Shown here piece by piece: positions 34,471 to 44,311 of a stretch of DNA of 64,000 nt (positions are counted from its first letter, which is position 1; every line of letters starts with the position of its first letter). The translations under genes were made by a program, and so were the position numbers. The notes beneath the pieces are model-generated. The model saw only the letters and a program-made list of their open reading frames with translations, did no database searches and was not told where the DNA came from. Origin of the DNA: Arthrobacter sp. U41 (GTDB lineage Bacteria > Actinomycetota > Actinomycetes > Actinomycetales > Micrococcaceae); the NCBI RefSeq assembly GCF_001750145.1, contig NZ_CP015732.1, positions 3,658,001-3,722,000 on the forward strand. Direction: 5' to 3'.

Positions 34471-34911
34471 GCGCCTTCGGCCGCCCGGCGGGTGGAGCCT
34501 GGCCCCTCCCTCGTTTCCCGCTGTGGCCAGAGCGACGCTGAGACGGCCCGGGTCGCAGGCGGAGAAACTGGCGGACCCGGCCTGCGCCCAGATTGTTATA
34601 AACCGGAACTTGAAAAACAGCGGTACTTACTTTTAAAACCATTTACCCCAACGGCGAGTGGCGGAAGATTATGCGCGAGTAGTTCGCACAAATCACTAGG
34701 TAGTATTTTCGGCCGTCCAAGAGGTTGATATGGGGCCCTCCACGTAGTCCCTGGACATTCGTTGAATGTGCAGTGCTTTGATCTTCCAACCCCTCCAAAT
34801 GCCCGTCGTTACGGGTAATCCGGCGGTCTTGCCAAAGGCGCCGGACAGGCACACTATTCTCCCAAGATCCCTGGGGGATTTGTCAAATTGTCTCGGGTTG
34901 AGGAGCCTGCC
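34471..34911. other. Gap between leuS and the RND operon
   Basis: About 440 bp without a gene. The half near leuS is GC-rich; from about 34,590 it becomes AT-richer (TTTTAAAACC, GTATTTTC), as expected of the promoter area for the plus-strand RND operon. I see no clean palindrome for a metal regulator. Confidence 0.4.
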
Positions 34912-35001
34912 ATGTATCCCTTCCGCGTTTCAGTGCTGCACAAATTAATTCTCCCGGCGGAGCGCATCGGCGCTGCCGGCAGCCACCAGAAAATGGCCTA
35001 G
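34912..35001 (+). CDS. Upstream ORF coupled to the first RND gene
   Basis: 29 residues, MYPFRVSVLHKLILPAERIG and nine more. A GAGGAG lies six bases before its ATG, whereas the RND gene has no own ribosome site and starts 2 nt after this stop. Translation of the RND gene by re-initiation is therefore likely. The peptide itself resembles nothing known. It might be a regulator leader or simply a ribosome loader. Confidence 0.5.
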   Translation: MYPFRVSVLHKLILPAERIGAAGSHQKMA

Positions 35002-35003
35002 CC

Positions 35004-38000
35004 ATGTTCGGCTGGATAACCCGCTTCAGTTTGCACTTCCGTATCCTTGTTCTGGCCCTCGCCGGCGGACTGGTTGCCTTCGGCGTCGTGAACGTTCCCC
35101 GCATCGCTGTGGATACCCTGCCGGAGTTCGCACCGGCGCATGTTGAGATCCAGACCGAAGCCCTGGGCCTGTCCGCTGTTGAGGTGGAACAGCTCATCAC
35201 TTCCCCGATGGAGGCCGACCTCCTCAACGGGGTGGCCTGGCTGGACGAGATCCGGTCCAAATCCGTACCGGGGCTCTCGTCGATTGAACTGGTCTTTGAG
35301 CCGGGCACCGACCTGCTCCGTGCACGGCAGTTGGTGGCGGAACGGATGACCCAGGCCCACGCCCTGCCGAACGTTTCGTCCCCGCCGCTGATCATGCAGC
35401 CGATGTCCTCCACCAGCCGCGTGCTGATGGTCCGGTTGAATTCCAGGCAACTCTCCGGCATTGAGATGTCCGTCCTGGCCCGCTGGAAGATCAAACCGCG
35501 TCTGGTCGGCATTCCCGGGGTAGCGAACGTGTCCATTTGGGGCCAGCGTGAACAGCAGCTTCAGGTCGAGGTCACTCCCACCCAGCTGCGCGACCGGGGC
35601 ATCACCCTGGAACAAATCATCAAGACCGCAGGCAATGCGGTCTGGGTCTCCCCCTTGAGCTTCCTTGAGGCGTCCACTCCGGGCACCGGCGGTTTCGTGG
35701 AGTCCCCCAGCCAGCGATTGGGCATCCAGCACGTCCTTCCCATCCGCACCCCGGCGGATCTGGCCAAGGTCAGTGTGGAGGACGCGCCCCAGCCGATGTT
35801 GCTGGGCGATATAGCAAACGTCAAGGAAGACCATCAGCCGCTGATCGGCGACGCAGTCGTTGGCCAGGATGCAGGCCTGATGCTGGTGGTTGAAAAATTC
35901 CCGGGAACCAGCACGGTGGATGTGACCCGCGATGTCGAGGCAGCCCTGCAGGACATGGGTCCCGGGCTCACCGGCATCACCGTCGACACCAACGTGTTCC
36001 GTCCCGCCACTGCCGTTCAGGACACCGTGGACGGTCTCGGTGTGGCGCTGCTGCTCAGCCTTCTGATTGCGGTTGCGCTTTTCTGGCTGCTTTTCCGCTC
36101 CTGGCGCGTCGCTGTGATCGCACTGATAGCCCTCACAGTGACGGTCATGACGGCGGCCGTGGTGCTGTACTCCCAAAACGCGACGCTGAACATCACGGTG
36201 CTCGTCGGCATTCTGCTCGGCGTTTCCGTGATCGTCGGTGACGTTGTGGAGGATGTCCAGGCACAGCGCCGCCGGCCCCTGACCACGGTGGCAACTGCAA
36301 CGGAGGCAACCCTGAGGCCCCGCATCACGGACTCGGCCCGGGGCATCCGCACTCCGCTCTTCCACGCCTCACTCATCATGGTCGTCGCCCTCATCCCGAC
36401 GCTGTTTGTACCCGGTGTCGGCGGCTCCTTTTTCCATCCGCTCTTCTGGTCGCTGGCGCTTGCCCTCGCAGCGGGGCTCCTGGTCGGCCTCTCCGTGACG
36501 CCGGTGCTGGCACAGATGCTGCTGCCCCGCGAATCGGTGCGCCGGGCCGAGTCCGCGGCCGCCGGCCGTGCCCGGGCCCGCTACAACCAGGTCCTGGATG
36601 GTGCCCGTTCACGCCGCACCCTCAGCCTGGTGGCCGTTGCCGTCATCGGCACCCTGGGCCTCGCCGCCGGATCCCAGCTGGTGGCCAACCGGCCCGTCGT
36701 CCCGACGCTTCCGGACCGGACGCTGCTGGTGCAATGGGACACCATGGCCGGTACGTCCACCGACGAAGTCCGCCGGGTCGCTTCGAAGGCCTCGGAGGAG
36801 CTGCGGGCACTGCCGGGCGTGAGCGGGGTGGGTGGCCACATCGGCCGCGCCATCACCTCGGACCAGGTAGTCGGAAACAATTCCGCCGAGCTCTGGGTGT
36901 CCATGGCTGCAGACGCCGATTTCAGCGAAACTGAGCAAGCGGTACGGGACGTAGTCCAGGGTTACCCGGGTATCTCCAATAACGTCACGAACTACTCACA
37001 GCAGGAAGTCGGCGACATGCGCAACAGCCTGGAGCCGCGTTTCGCGGTGCGCGTCTATGGCACCGATATGCCGGTCCTGCGCGAAAAAGCCGAAGACGTC
37101 CGGAAGGCGCTGCAAAAGATCGATGGCGTGCAGAACCCGACGATCAACGCAGCGGCGATGAACCCGATCGTGGAAGTCGAAGTCAATCTCGAGGCAGCCC
37201 AGCGCGTCGGCATTAAGCCCGGTGACGCCCGGCGGGCCGCCGCGACCCTGATGCAGGGTGTCATCGTCGGCAACATGTTCGAACAACAGAAGGTGTTCGA
37301 AGTCGTGGTCCGTGGTGCGGTGAACGTCCGGGATGACCTCACCAGCATCCGGGAACTGCTCCTGGACACCCCCGACGGCGGACACGTCCAGCTCGGCGAG
37401 ATCGCCGCGGTCCGGATGGTTCCCAACGAAGTGGTCATCCAGCACGACGCCACCTCCCGGCGGATCGACATCGTGGCCGACATCACCGAACGGCCCCTGG
37501 CCGACGTCCAGCGCGATATCGAAGCAGCAATAAAGCAGGTTCAGTTCCCGCTTGAGTACCACGCCGAAATCCCCGCCAAATACAGCGAGCTGCGCGCAGC
37601 TGACACTCTGGTGCTGTGGCTTGGAGCAGCAGCCCTGGTGGGAATTTTGCTTTTGCTCCAGACCGCGGTGCGGAGCTGGAAGCTTGCGCTCGCTGTCTTC
37701 GTTGCCCTGCCGGCGGCGCTGTCAGGTTCGTTCCTCGCCGCGTGGTTGGGTGCGGCCTCGATCTCCTGGCTTTCACTCACTGCCGTTGCTGCGGTGCTGG
37801 CCGTCACAGCCCGCAACGCGGTGCTGCTCTCAGCCCGGGCAGACGAGCTGTGGCGGGCAGCGCCGCAAACGCCCCGCACCGAAGCGGTGCTGTCCGCGGC
37901 CCGTGAGCGGGTGGCGCCAGTCCTCAACGCGGCCCTGATCACCGTCACGGTCCTGATACCGCCGGCTCTGCTTGGCGGCAGCGTCGGCCAGGCCCTGGTC

Positions 38001-38180
38001 GCCCCGATGCTGCTGATCGTGGTTGGCGGCCTCATCACCGCGACGCTGGTGGCGCTGCTGGTGTTCCCCCTCCTGGCCCTCTGGTTCGGTCCCCGGACCG
38101 CCCCGGAAGAGTGGTCGGAAGTTTACGAAGCGGAAGTCCCCGTTCAGCCCGTCATGCAGGAAAAGGTGGAAACAAAATGA
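35004..38180 (+). CDS. RND efflux transporter, HME (CusA/CzcA) type, first copy
   Basis: 1058 residues, full RND length. One TM helix at the N-terminus (ILVLALAGGLVAFGVV), a porter domain, TM2-6 at about 340-510, a second porter domain and TM8-12 near the C-terminus. The heavy-metal type is suggested by the DTLPEFAPAHVEIQTEALGLSAVEVE start. The proton-relay helix reads GVSVIVGDVVEDVQAQ, so one of the two adjacent Asp residues of the usual VDDA..DVEN is Gly and the Glu-Asn is Gln-Ala. It may need its partner RND protein, as MdtB and MdtC do. Its stop overlaps the next start (ATGA). Confidence 0.85.
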   Translation: MFGWITRFSLHFRILVLALAGGLVAFGVVNVPRIAVDTLPEFAPAHVEIQTEALGLSAVEVEQLITSPMEADLLNGVAWLDEIRSKSVPGLSSIELVFEPGTDLLRARQLVAERMTQAHALPNVSSPPLIMQPMSSTSRVLMVRLNSRQLSGIEMSVLARWKIKPRLVGIPGVANVSIWGQREQQLQVEVTPTQLRDRGITLEQIIKTAGNAVWVSPLSFLEASTPGTGGFVESPSQRLGIQHVLPIRTPADLAKVSVEDAPQPMLLGDIANVKEDHQPLIGDAVVGQDAGLMLVVEKFPGTSTVDVTRDVEAALQDMGPGLTGITVDTNVFRPATAVQDTVDGLGVALLLSLLIAVALFWLLFRSWRVAVIALIALTVTVMTAAVVLYSQNATLNITVLVGILLGVSVIVGDVVEDVQAQRRRPLTTVATATEATLRPRITDSARGIRTPLFHASLIMVVALIPTLFVPGVGGSFFHPLFWSLALALAAGLLVGLSVTPVLAQMLLPRESVRRAESAAAGRARARYNQVLDGARSRRTLSLVAVAVIGTLGLAAGSQLVANRPVVPTLPDRTLLVQWDTMAGTSTDEVRRVASKASEELRALPGVSGVGGHIGRAITSDQVVGNNSAELWVSMAADADFSETEQAVRDVVQGYPGISNNVTNYSQQEVGDMRNSLEPRFAVRVYGTDMPVLREKAEDVRKALQKIDGVQNPTINAAAMNPIVEVEVNLEAAQRVGIKPGDARRAAATLMQGVIVGNMFEQQKVFEVVVRGAVNVRDDLTSIRELLLDTPDGGHVQLGEIAAVRMVPNEVVIQHDATSRRIDIVADITERPLADVQRDIEAAIKQVQFPLEYHAEIPAKYSELRAADTLVLWLGAAALVGILLLLQTAVRSWKLALAVFVALPAALSGSFLAAWLGAASISWLSLTAVAAVLAVTARNAVLLSARADELWRAAPQTPRTEAVLSAARERVAPVLNAALITVTVLIPPALLGGSVGQALVAPMLLIVVGGLITATLVALLVFPLLALWFGPRTAPEEWSEVYEAEVPVQPVMQEKVETK

Positions 38181-38629
38181 CCAGCCGAAAATCCCCACGG
38201 CGCATATCTTTGGCAACCGCAGTCTGTGCAGCCCTCGTGCTCTCCCTGCCGGGCTGCGCTACGCCCGCCGCCGCCCCGCCGGCCGCCAGTGAAGCGCCTG
38301 CGAAGGTGGAAAAGAACGCGGACACCGGCATCGCTAAGCTGACGCTGACCCAGCGGGGCATTGATCGGCTGGAACTGAAGACCGAGCCGGTTACGGCTGG
38401 CTCGGGAACCGAGATCAAGCTGCCCTACGGGGCGCTGATGTACGACGCCAACGGTAAGACCTGGGTTTACACCAACCCGGCACCGAGGGTCTACGAGCGC
38501 CAGGAGCTTGCCGTGAGCAGGGTGGAGGCCGGCGTGGTCACCGCCACCGCCGGACCTCCGGCGGGAACCCAGGTGGTCACGGTAGGCGCGGCTGAGCTGT
38601 TCGGCGCCGAGTTCAACACCGGCAAATGA
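38177..38629 (+). CDS. Small lipoprotein, probable membrane-fusion (adaptor) fragment-type protein
   Basis: 150 residues. A signal with basic start TSRKSPRR, a hydrophobic core and lipobox LPGC gives Cys at about 24. After an Ala/Pro linker the domain IAKLTLTQRGIDRLELKTEPV ... IKLPYGALMYDANGKTWVYTNP ... GTQVVTVGAAELFGAEF resembles the C-terminal barrel-like part of CusB/MacA adaptors (Y.A..G..WVY..P, V..GP..G..VVT.GA.EL). It is far shorter than full adaptors, which fits a monoderm cell without an outer-membrane channel. It lies 1 bp before the second RND gene and overlaps the first by 4 nt. Confidence 0.75.
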   Translation: MTSRKSPRRISLATAVCAALVLSLPGCATPAAAPPAASEAPAKVEKNADTGIAKLTLTQRGIDRLELKTEPVTAGSGTEIKLPYGALMYDANGKTWVYTNPAPRVYERQELAVSRVEAGVVTATAGPPAGTQVVTVGAAELFGAEFNTGK

Positions 38630-38630
38630 C

Positions 38631-41600
38631 ATGCGCCGGATAGTCGCAGCCAGCCTCCGGTTCAGATCGATCATCATTGCCCTCGCCGCGGCGATGATGG
38701 TTGTCGGCGGCGGGCAACTCAGCAGTGCCTCGGTGGACGTTTTCCCCGAGTTCGCCCCGCCTAAAGTCGAGGTGCAGACTGCCTGCCTGGGACTCACCGC
38801 AGCAGAGGTCGAGGAACTGGTTTCTGTTCCGCTGGAGGAGGCCTTCAACGGCATCGACGGCCTCGACCATATGAGGTCAAAGTCGGTCCCGCAGCTGTCC
38901 TCAATCGTGATGGAATTCAAGAACGGCACGGATCTGCTGACCGCCAGGCAACTGGTGTCAGAGCGGATGGCAACCGTTATACCGACCCTCCCCACCTGGG
39001 CCGCGCCGCCGCTGATGCTGCAACCACTGTCCTCGACCAGCCGGGTCATGAAGATCGGCCTGTCCTCGGACACACGGTCCCTGATCGAAATGTCCATGGT
39101 CTCCTACTGGAACGTCAGGGCCCATCTGCTCCGCGTTCCCGGAGTGGCCAACGTGGCGATCTGGGGCGAACGCCTCCAGATGCTTCAGGTCCAGGTTGAT
39201 CCCAACAAGCTGGCGGCCCACAACGTTTCGCTGGAAACGGTGATGACCTCCACCGGTGACGCACTCGACGCGGGGCTGCTGCAGTACTCCCCCGGCGCGC
39301 TCATCGGCACCGGCGGAGCTCTCGATACCCCCAGCCAGGCCTTGGGCATCCGGCACGTCCAGCCCATCACGTCCCCTGAGGAACTGGCGAAGGTCGCGGT
39401 CGAGGACCGGGAGGGCCAGACGCCGCTCCGGCTCTCTGACGTTGCCAATGTCGTGGAAGACCACCAGCAGCTCATCGGCGACGCGGTCATCAACGGCGGT
39501 CCGGGCCTGATGCTGATCGTCGAGAAGCTTCCATGGGGCAACACGCTGGAAGTCACACGCGGCGTCGAGGAAGCGATGAAGCAACTCGAACCCGGCCTCA
39601 CCGGGATCACCGTGGACACCGCGATCTTCCGGCCTGCGACCTTCATTGAGGAATCCCTGGGCAACCTCGGCGTTGCGCTCTTGTTTGGAACCCTCCTGGT
39701 GATCCTGGTCCTGAGCGTGTTCCTCTTCCAGTGGCGGACCGCACTGGTCAGTGTGACAGCGATCCCGCTGTCCCTGATGGCCGCGGCCCTGGTGTTGTAC
39801 TGGACCGGGGGCACGATAAATACCATGGTGCTGGCGGGCTTGGTGATTGCCGTCGGGGTGGTGGTGGACGACGCCATCATCGACGTCGAAAACATCGTCC
39901 GGCGGCTCCGCCAGCACCGGGCCGGCGGCGGTACCGAAAGCACCGCCAGGGTGGTGGTCAACGCCTCGCTCGAGGTCCGGGGACCGATCGTTTACGCCAC
40001 CTTGATTATCGTGGCCGCCACGGTGCCGATCTTCTTCCTGGACGGGCTGACGGGGGCGTTCTTCAGGCCGCTGGCCACCTCGTACACTCTGGCGGTCATG
40101 GCCTCCATGCTGGTGGCTCTGACCGTCACACCGGCAATGGCGTACATCTTCCTTCGCAACGCCAAACTGGAGGATCGCGACCCGCCGGTCGTCAGGGTGC
40201 TCAAGCGCTGGTACGCCAAGGCGCTTCGGCCCCTCGTCCTGCGGCCCGTTCCGGGCTACCTTGCCCTGGGCGCGCTGGGGGTCATTGGCATCGTGGCGGC
40301 CCCGCTGTTGGGCCAGTCGCTGCTACCCTCCTTCAAGGAACGCGATTTTCTGATGCACTGGCTTACCCAGCCCGGCACCTCCAACTCGGAGGAAGTCCGG
40401 GTCAGCCAGCTGGCCTGCAAGGAACTCATGACCATCCCGGGGGTGAACAACTGCGGGGCGCACACGGGACAGGCCTTTAACGCCGACGAAGTGGTGGGCG
40501 TCTACTTTGGTGAGAACTGGATCAGCGTCGACCCCGCCGTCCCGTATGACGAAACCCTCGCGGCAGTCCAGGAAGTTGTTGACGGCTACCCCGGCATCGT
40601 CCGGGACGTTCAGACGTACCTCAAGGAGCGCATCCGCGAGGTCCTGACCGGCACCGGTTACGCCGTCGTCATCCGGGTGTACGGTGACGATCTCGATACG
40701 CTGCGCAAGGAGGCTGACAAACTCAAGACCATCCTGGGCGGCATCGAGGGCGCGGTGGGTGCGAAGGTCGCTCTCCAGGCCAAAATTCCGCAGATCAACG
40801 TGGAAGTGAACCTGGAGGCGGCGAACCGCTACGGGCTTAAGCCCGGAGACGTGCGCCGGGCCGCGGCCACCCTGGTGGCAGGCGAAGAAGTCGGCGACAT
40901 CTACCGGGACGGCAAGGCCTATGACGTCCAGGTGTGGAGCGCGCCGGAGACCCGGACCAGCGTCACCAGTATTGAGAACCTTCCGCTCGATACGCCGGGC
41001 GGCCAGAAGATCCGGTTGGCCGATGTGGCCACGATCTCGGTCAAGCCCACTCCGAACGTGATCGAGCGTTCGGAGGGATCCCGGCGGATCGACGTCAGCG
41101 CCAACGTCAAGGAAGGCGACCTGGCCAGGGTGGTCCAGAAGCTCGAGTCGGAGATGAAGTCAGTTGAGTTCCCGGTCGGTTACGAAGCCGTTGTCCTCGG
41201 TGAATATGCAGAGCGCCAGGCCGCCTCGCAGCGCCTACTGCTCTACGCGGTCGGCGCTGTGATCGTTGTCTTCCTGCTGCTCCAGGCCGCATTCCGCAGC
41301 TGGCGGCTGGCGATCCTGACGATCCTGACGCTGCCGGTGGCACTTGTGGGCGGCATCATTGCGGCTCATCTGAGCGGCGGTATTCTCTCGCTGGGGTCGC
41401 TGGTTGGCTTCCTGACCCTGATGGGGATCGCAGCCCGCAACGGAATTCTGCTCATCAACCACTGCCAGCACCTGGAAAAGTACGAGGGGATGCCCTTCGG
41501 GCGGGTCCTGGTGCTGCGCGGAGCTGCCGAGCGGTTGTCCCCGATCCTGATGACAACCCTAGCCACCGCCCTGGCGCTCGTGCCGCTGGTGGTCATGGGG

Positions 41601-41774
41601 AACATTCCGGGTCATGAGATTGAACATCCGATGGCGGTGGTGATCCTGGGCGGGCTCGTCACCTCCACGCTGGTCAACCTGTTCATTGTCCCCTCGCTGT
41701 ACCTGCGCTTTGCCAAGAAGGGACCGGCCCGCCAGCGCGGGCCGCGCCAGCCTGAACCGGTCGCGGCGGTCTAG
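38631..41774 (+). CDS. RND efflux transporter, HME (CusA/CzcA) type, second copy
   Basis: 1047 residues. The start DVFPEFAPPKVEVQTACLGLTAAEVEE is near-identical in pattern to the first copy, so the two arose by gene duplication. Its relay helix GVVVDDAIIDVENIVRRL is complete, with both Asp residues. TM helices lie at about 335-515 and 850-1000. Residues between porter domains carry the HME-type STSRVMKIG segment. It exports a cation or toxic compound using the proton gradient; the substrate is unknown. It ends at a strong terminator shared with glpK. Confidence 0.88.
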   Translation: MRRIVAASLRFRSIIIALAAAMMVVGGGQLSSASVDVFPEFAPPKVEVQTACLGLTAAEVEELVSVPLEEAFNGIDGLDHMRSKSVPQLSSIVMEFKNGTDLLTARQLVSERMATVIPTLPTWAAPPLMLQPLSSTSRVMKIGLSSDTRSLIEMSMVSYWNVRAHLLRVPGVANVAIWGERLQMLQVQVDPNKLAAHNVSLETVMTSTGDALDAGLLQYSPGALIGTGGALDTPSQALGIRHVQPITSPEELAKVAVEDREGQTPLRLSDVANVVEDHQQLIGDAVINGGPGLMLIVEKLPWGNTLEVTRGVEEAMKQLEPGLTGITVDTAIFRPATFIEESLGNLGVALLFGTLLVILVLSVFLFQWRTALVSVTAIPLSLMAAALVLYWTGGTINTMVLAGLVIAVGVVVDDAIIDVENIVRRLRQHRAGGGTESTARVVVNASLEVRGPIVYATLIIVAATVPIFFLDGLTGAFFRPLATSYTLAVMASMLVALTVTPAMAYIFLRNAKLEDRDPPVVRVLKRWYAKALRPLVLRPVPGYLALGALGVIGIVAAPLLGQSLLPSFKERDFLMHWLTQPGTSNSEEVRVSQLACKELMTIPGVNNCGAHTGQAFNADEVVGVYFGENWISVDPAVPYDETLAAVQEVVDGYPGIVRDVQTYLKERIREVLTGTGYAVVIRVYGDDLDTLRKEADKLKTILGGIEGAVGAKVALQAKIPQINVEVNLEAANRYGLKPGDVRRAAATLVAGEEVGDIYRDGKAYDVQVWSAPETRTSVTSIENLPLDTPGGQKIRLADVATISVKPTPNVIERSEGSRRIDVSANVKEGDLARVVQKLESEMKSVEFPVGYEAVVLGEYAERQAASQRLLLYAVGAVIVVFLLLQAAFRSWRLAILTILTLPVALVGGIIAAHLSGGILSLGSLVGFLTLMGIAARNGILLINHCQHLEKYEGMPFGRVLVLRGAAERLSPILMTTLATALALVPLVVMGNIPGHEIEHPMAVVILGGLVTSTLVNLFIVPSLYLRFAKKGPARQRGPRQPEPVAAV

Positions 41775-41828
41775 CACAAAAAAGGAGACCTCCGGCCAGC
41801 ATCTGCTGACCGGAGCTCTCCTTTGTGC
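41774..41828. terminator. Bidirectional terminator between the RND operon and glpK
   Basis: A long imperfect inverted repeat (GCACAAA...AAGGAGA...CTCCGG...CAGCA / TGCTG...CCGGAG...TCTCCTT...TTTGTGC) surrounded by A and T runs on each side, lying between two converging genes. Confidence 0.75.
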
Positions 41829-41836
41829 CCGAAGGC

Positions 41837-43351
41837 CTACTTCACGTCCTCGTCGACCCAGTCCATGGACTTGGTGACGGCCTTCTTCCAGAGGCGCATC
41901 TGGCGCTCACGCTCGGCCTGGTCCATCTTCGGCTCCCAGCGCTTGTCCTCGGACCAGTTGGCGGAACATTCGCCGAGGTCCTTCCAGAAGCCGACGGCCA
42001 GTCCGGCGGCGTAGGCGGCACCCAGCGAGGTGGTCTCCACGACCTTGGGCCGGATGACCGGAACGCCGAGGATGTCCGCCTGGAACTGCATCAGCGCATC
42101 GTTGGCGACCATGCCGCCGTCGACCTTCAGTTCCGTCAGCGGCACCCCCGAGTCCGCGTTGACGGCGTCGAGCACCTCGCGGGTCTGGAAGGCGGTGGCC
42201 TCCAGCGCCGCGCGGGCGATGTGGTTCTTGTTCACGAAGCGGGTCAGGCCGACAATCGCGCCGCGGGCGTCGGAACGCCAGTACGGCGCGAACAGCCCGG
42301 AGAACGCCGGAACGATATACACGCCGCCGTTGTCCTCGACCGAGGCCGCCAGCGTCTCCACTTCCGCGGCGCTGCTGATCATGCCGAGGTTGTCCCGCAG
42401 CCACTGCACCAGCGAACCGGTGACGGCGATGGAGCCTTCCAGGGCGTAGTGCGGGGCGGCGTCGCCAAGCTTGTAGCCGACCGTGGTCAGCAGGCCGTTC
42501 TTGGAGTGAACAATTTCCTCACCGGTATTGAAGATGAGGAAGCAGCCCGTGCCGTAGGTGTTCTTGGCTTCGCCGGCGTCGAACGCGGCCTGGCCGAACG
42601 TCGCCGCCTGCTGGTCGCCGAGGATGCCGGCGACAGGGACTTCACGCAGCAGCTGGGAGGTGTGGACCGTGCCGTAGACCTCGGAGGAGGACTTGATGGC
42701 CGGCATCATGGAGGCCGGAACGCCGAAGGCGTCCAGGATCTCCTGGTCCCAGGAGAGCGTCTCGAGGTCCATGAACATGGTCCTTGAGGCGTTGGTGACA
42801 TCCGTGACGTGGACACCGCCGTCGGTCCCGCCGGTCAGGTTCCAGAGCACCCAGCAGTCGGTGTTGCCGAAGACCAGGTCCCCGGCTTCAGCCTTGGCGC
42901 GGGCGCCCTCGACGTTGTCCAGGATCCATTTGATCTTGGTGCCCGAGAAGTACGTGGCCAGCGGCAGGCCGACCTTCTGTTTGAACCGCTCCGGTCCCCC
43001 GTCCTTGGCCAGTTCGTCCACGATCGGCTGGGTGCGGGTGTCCTGCCAGACGATCGCGTTGTAGATGGCCTTGCCGGTGGTCCTGTCCCAGACGACAGCG
43101 GTCTCGCGCTGGTTAGTGATGCCGACGGCGGCGATGTCGTGGCGGGTCAGGTTCGCCTTGGACAACGCGGAGGCGATGACCTCACGGGTGTTGTTCCAGA
43201 TCTCGGCGGGGTCGTGCTCCACCCAGCCGGCCTGCGGGAAGATCTGCTCGTGCTCCATCTGGCCCGAGGAAACGATATTGCCGCTGTGGTCGAAGACGAT
43301 GGCGCGGGTGCTGGTGGTGCCCTGGTCGATGGCGATTACGTACTGGTTCAT
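41837..43351 (-). CDS. glpK: Glycerol kinase
   Basis: 504 residues, the usual length. FGGY-kinase signs: [17 protein letters not shown] at about 7-23, [10 protein letters not shown], the substrate segment [15 protein letters not shown], and the C-terminal [20 protein letters not shown]. The start is ATG 43351 with AAGGAC before it. It phosphorylates glycerol with ATP to glycerol 3-phosphate in the cytoplasm. It is the last gene of a glpF-glpK pair, in the order glpD, glpF, glpK on the minus strand. Confidence 0.97.
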   Translation of the reverse strand: MNQYVIAIDQGTTSTRAIVFDHSGNIVSSGQMEHEQIFPQAGWVEHDPAEIWNNTREVIASALSKANLTRHDIAAVGITNQRETAVVWDRTTGKAIYNAIVWQDTRTQPIVDELAKDGGPERFKQKVGLPLATYFSGTKIKWILDNVEGARAKAEAGDLVFGNTDCWVLWNLTGGTDGGVHVTDVTNASRTMFMDLETLSWDQEILDAFGVPASMMPAIKSSSEVYGTVHTSQLLREVPVAGILGDQQAATFGQAAFDAGEAKNTYGTGCFLIFNTGEEIVHSKNGLLTTVGYKLGDAAPHYALEGSIAVTGSLVQWLRDNLGMISSAAEVETLAASVEDNGGVYIVPAFSGLFAPYWRSDARGAIVGLTRFVNKNHIARAALEATAFQTREVLDAVNADSGVPLTELKVDGGMVANDALMQFQADILGVPVIRPKVVETTSLGAAYAAGLAVGFWKDLGECSANWSEDKRWEPKMDQAERERQMRLWKKAVTKSMDWVDEDVK

Positions 43352-43404
43352 GTTGACGTCCTTGTCTTGGGGCTGGCAGGTGAATGAGTGCGTAGTGAGC
43401 TGGG

Positions 43405-44154
43405 TTAGGCGGCTGCGGTGGCGATGATCGGCACGATTGCCGCCACGAGACCGGCGAGGCCTCCGCCGACCAGCGGTCCGACAACGGGAATCCAGGAGTA
43501 GCTCCAGTCCGAGGATCCCTTGCCCTTCATCGGCAGCAGGGCATGGGCGATGCGGGGGCCAAGGTCACGGGCCGGGTTGATGGCGTAGCCGGTGGGGCCA
43601 CCGAGGGAGACACCGATGCCGACAACGAGGAGCGCCACGGCGAGCGGGCCAAGACCCGAAGGTGTCCCGCCGAAGGTCAGGATGACGAAGACCAGGACAA
43701 AGGTGCCGATGATCTCCGTAATCAGGTTCCACGGTGTGGAACGGATGGCCGGGCCGGTGGAGAAGACTGCCAGCTGGCTGGCGGGCTCCGGCTCGGCATC
43801 GAAGTGCTGCTTGTACGCCAGCCACATCACCACGGCGCCGAGGAAGGCACCGAGCAGTTCACCGCCGAAGTAGGTGAGCGTGGAGACGAAATCGACGGCG
43901 ACGCCGGGTGCGTACTCCTTCTTGCCGTTGACCAGCAGGCCGAAGGTCACGGCGGGGTTCAAGTGTGCCCCGGACTGGGCGGCGACGTAGACGCCGGAGA
44001 AAACGGCGATGCCCCATCCCCAGGTGACCATCAGGAACCCGCCGTTGTTGCCCTTGGTGCCTTTGAGTGCAACGTTTGCCACAACGCCGCAACCCAGCAG
44101 GGTCAGCATCGCGGTACCGAATACTTCGGACAGGAAAACTATTCCAAGAGACAT
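43405..44154 (-). CDS. glpF: Glycerol facilitator (MIP channel)
   Basis: 249 residues with six membrane helices. Both NPA half-helices are present: [12 protein letters not shown] at about 62-73 and [13 protein letters not shown] at about 200-212; the Arg after the second NPA and the Asp at DLGPR are typical of glycerol-conducting members. GAGGGAG precedes the ATG. It lets glycerol diffuse through the membrane for GlpK. It lies 53 bp before glpK. Confidence 0.93.
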   Translation of the reverse strand: MSLGIVFLSEVFGTAMLTLLGCGVVANVALKGTKGNNGGFLMVTWGWGIAVFSGVYVAAQSGAHLNPAVTFGLLVNGKKEYAPGVAVDFVSTLTYFGGELLGAFLGAVVMWLAYKQHFDAEPEPASQLAVFSTGPAIRSTPWNLITEIIGTFVLVFVILTFGGTPSGLGPLAVALLVVGIGVSLGGPTGYAINPARDLGPRIAHALLPMKGKGSSDWSYSWIPVVGPLVGGGLAGLVAAIVPIIATAAA

Positions 44155-44311
44155 CTTTGACTCCCTCTATTTTCTGTTGTCAGCCCGTCGCGAGTTTGAA
44201 GGGCTGTTGGGCCGGCACCGCGTTGGCGCTGCCGGCCGGCCACTGCGCCGGTCCCCGGGGGAACCACGCAGTCCTTGCGCCCGGACGTCCCCGTCAGGCC
44301 GCGAAGTTCTA

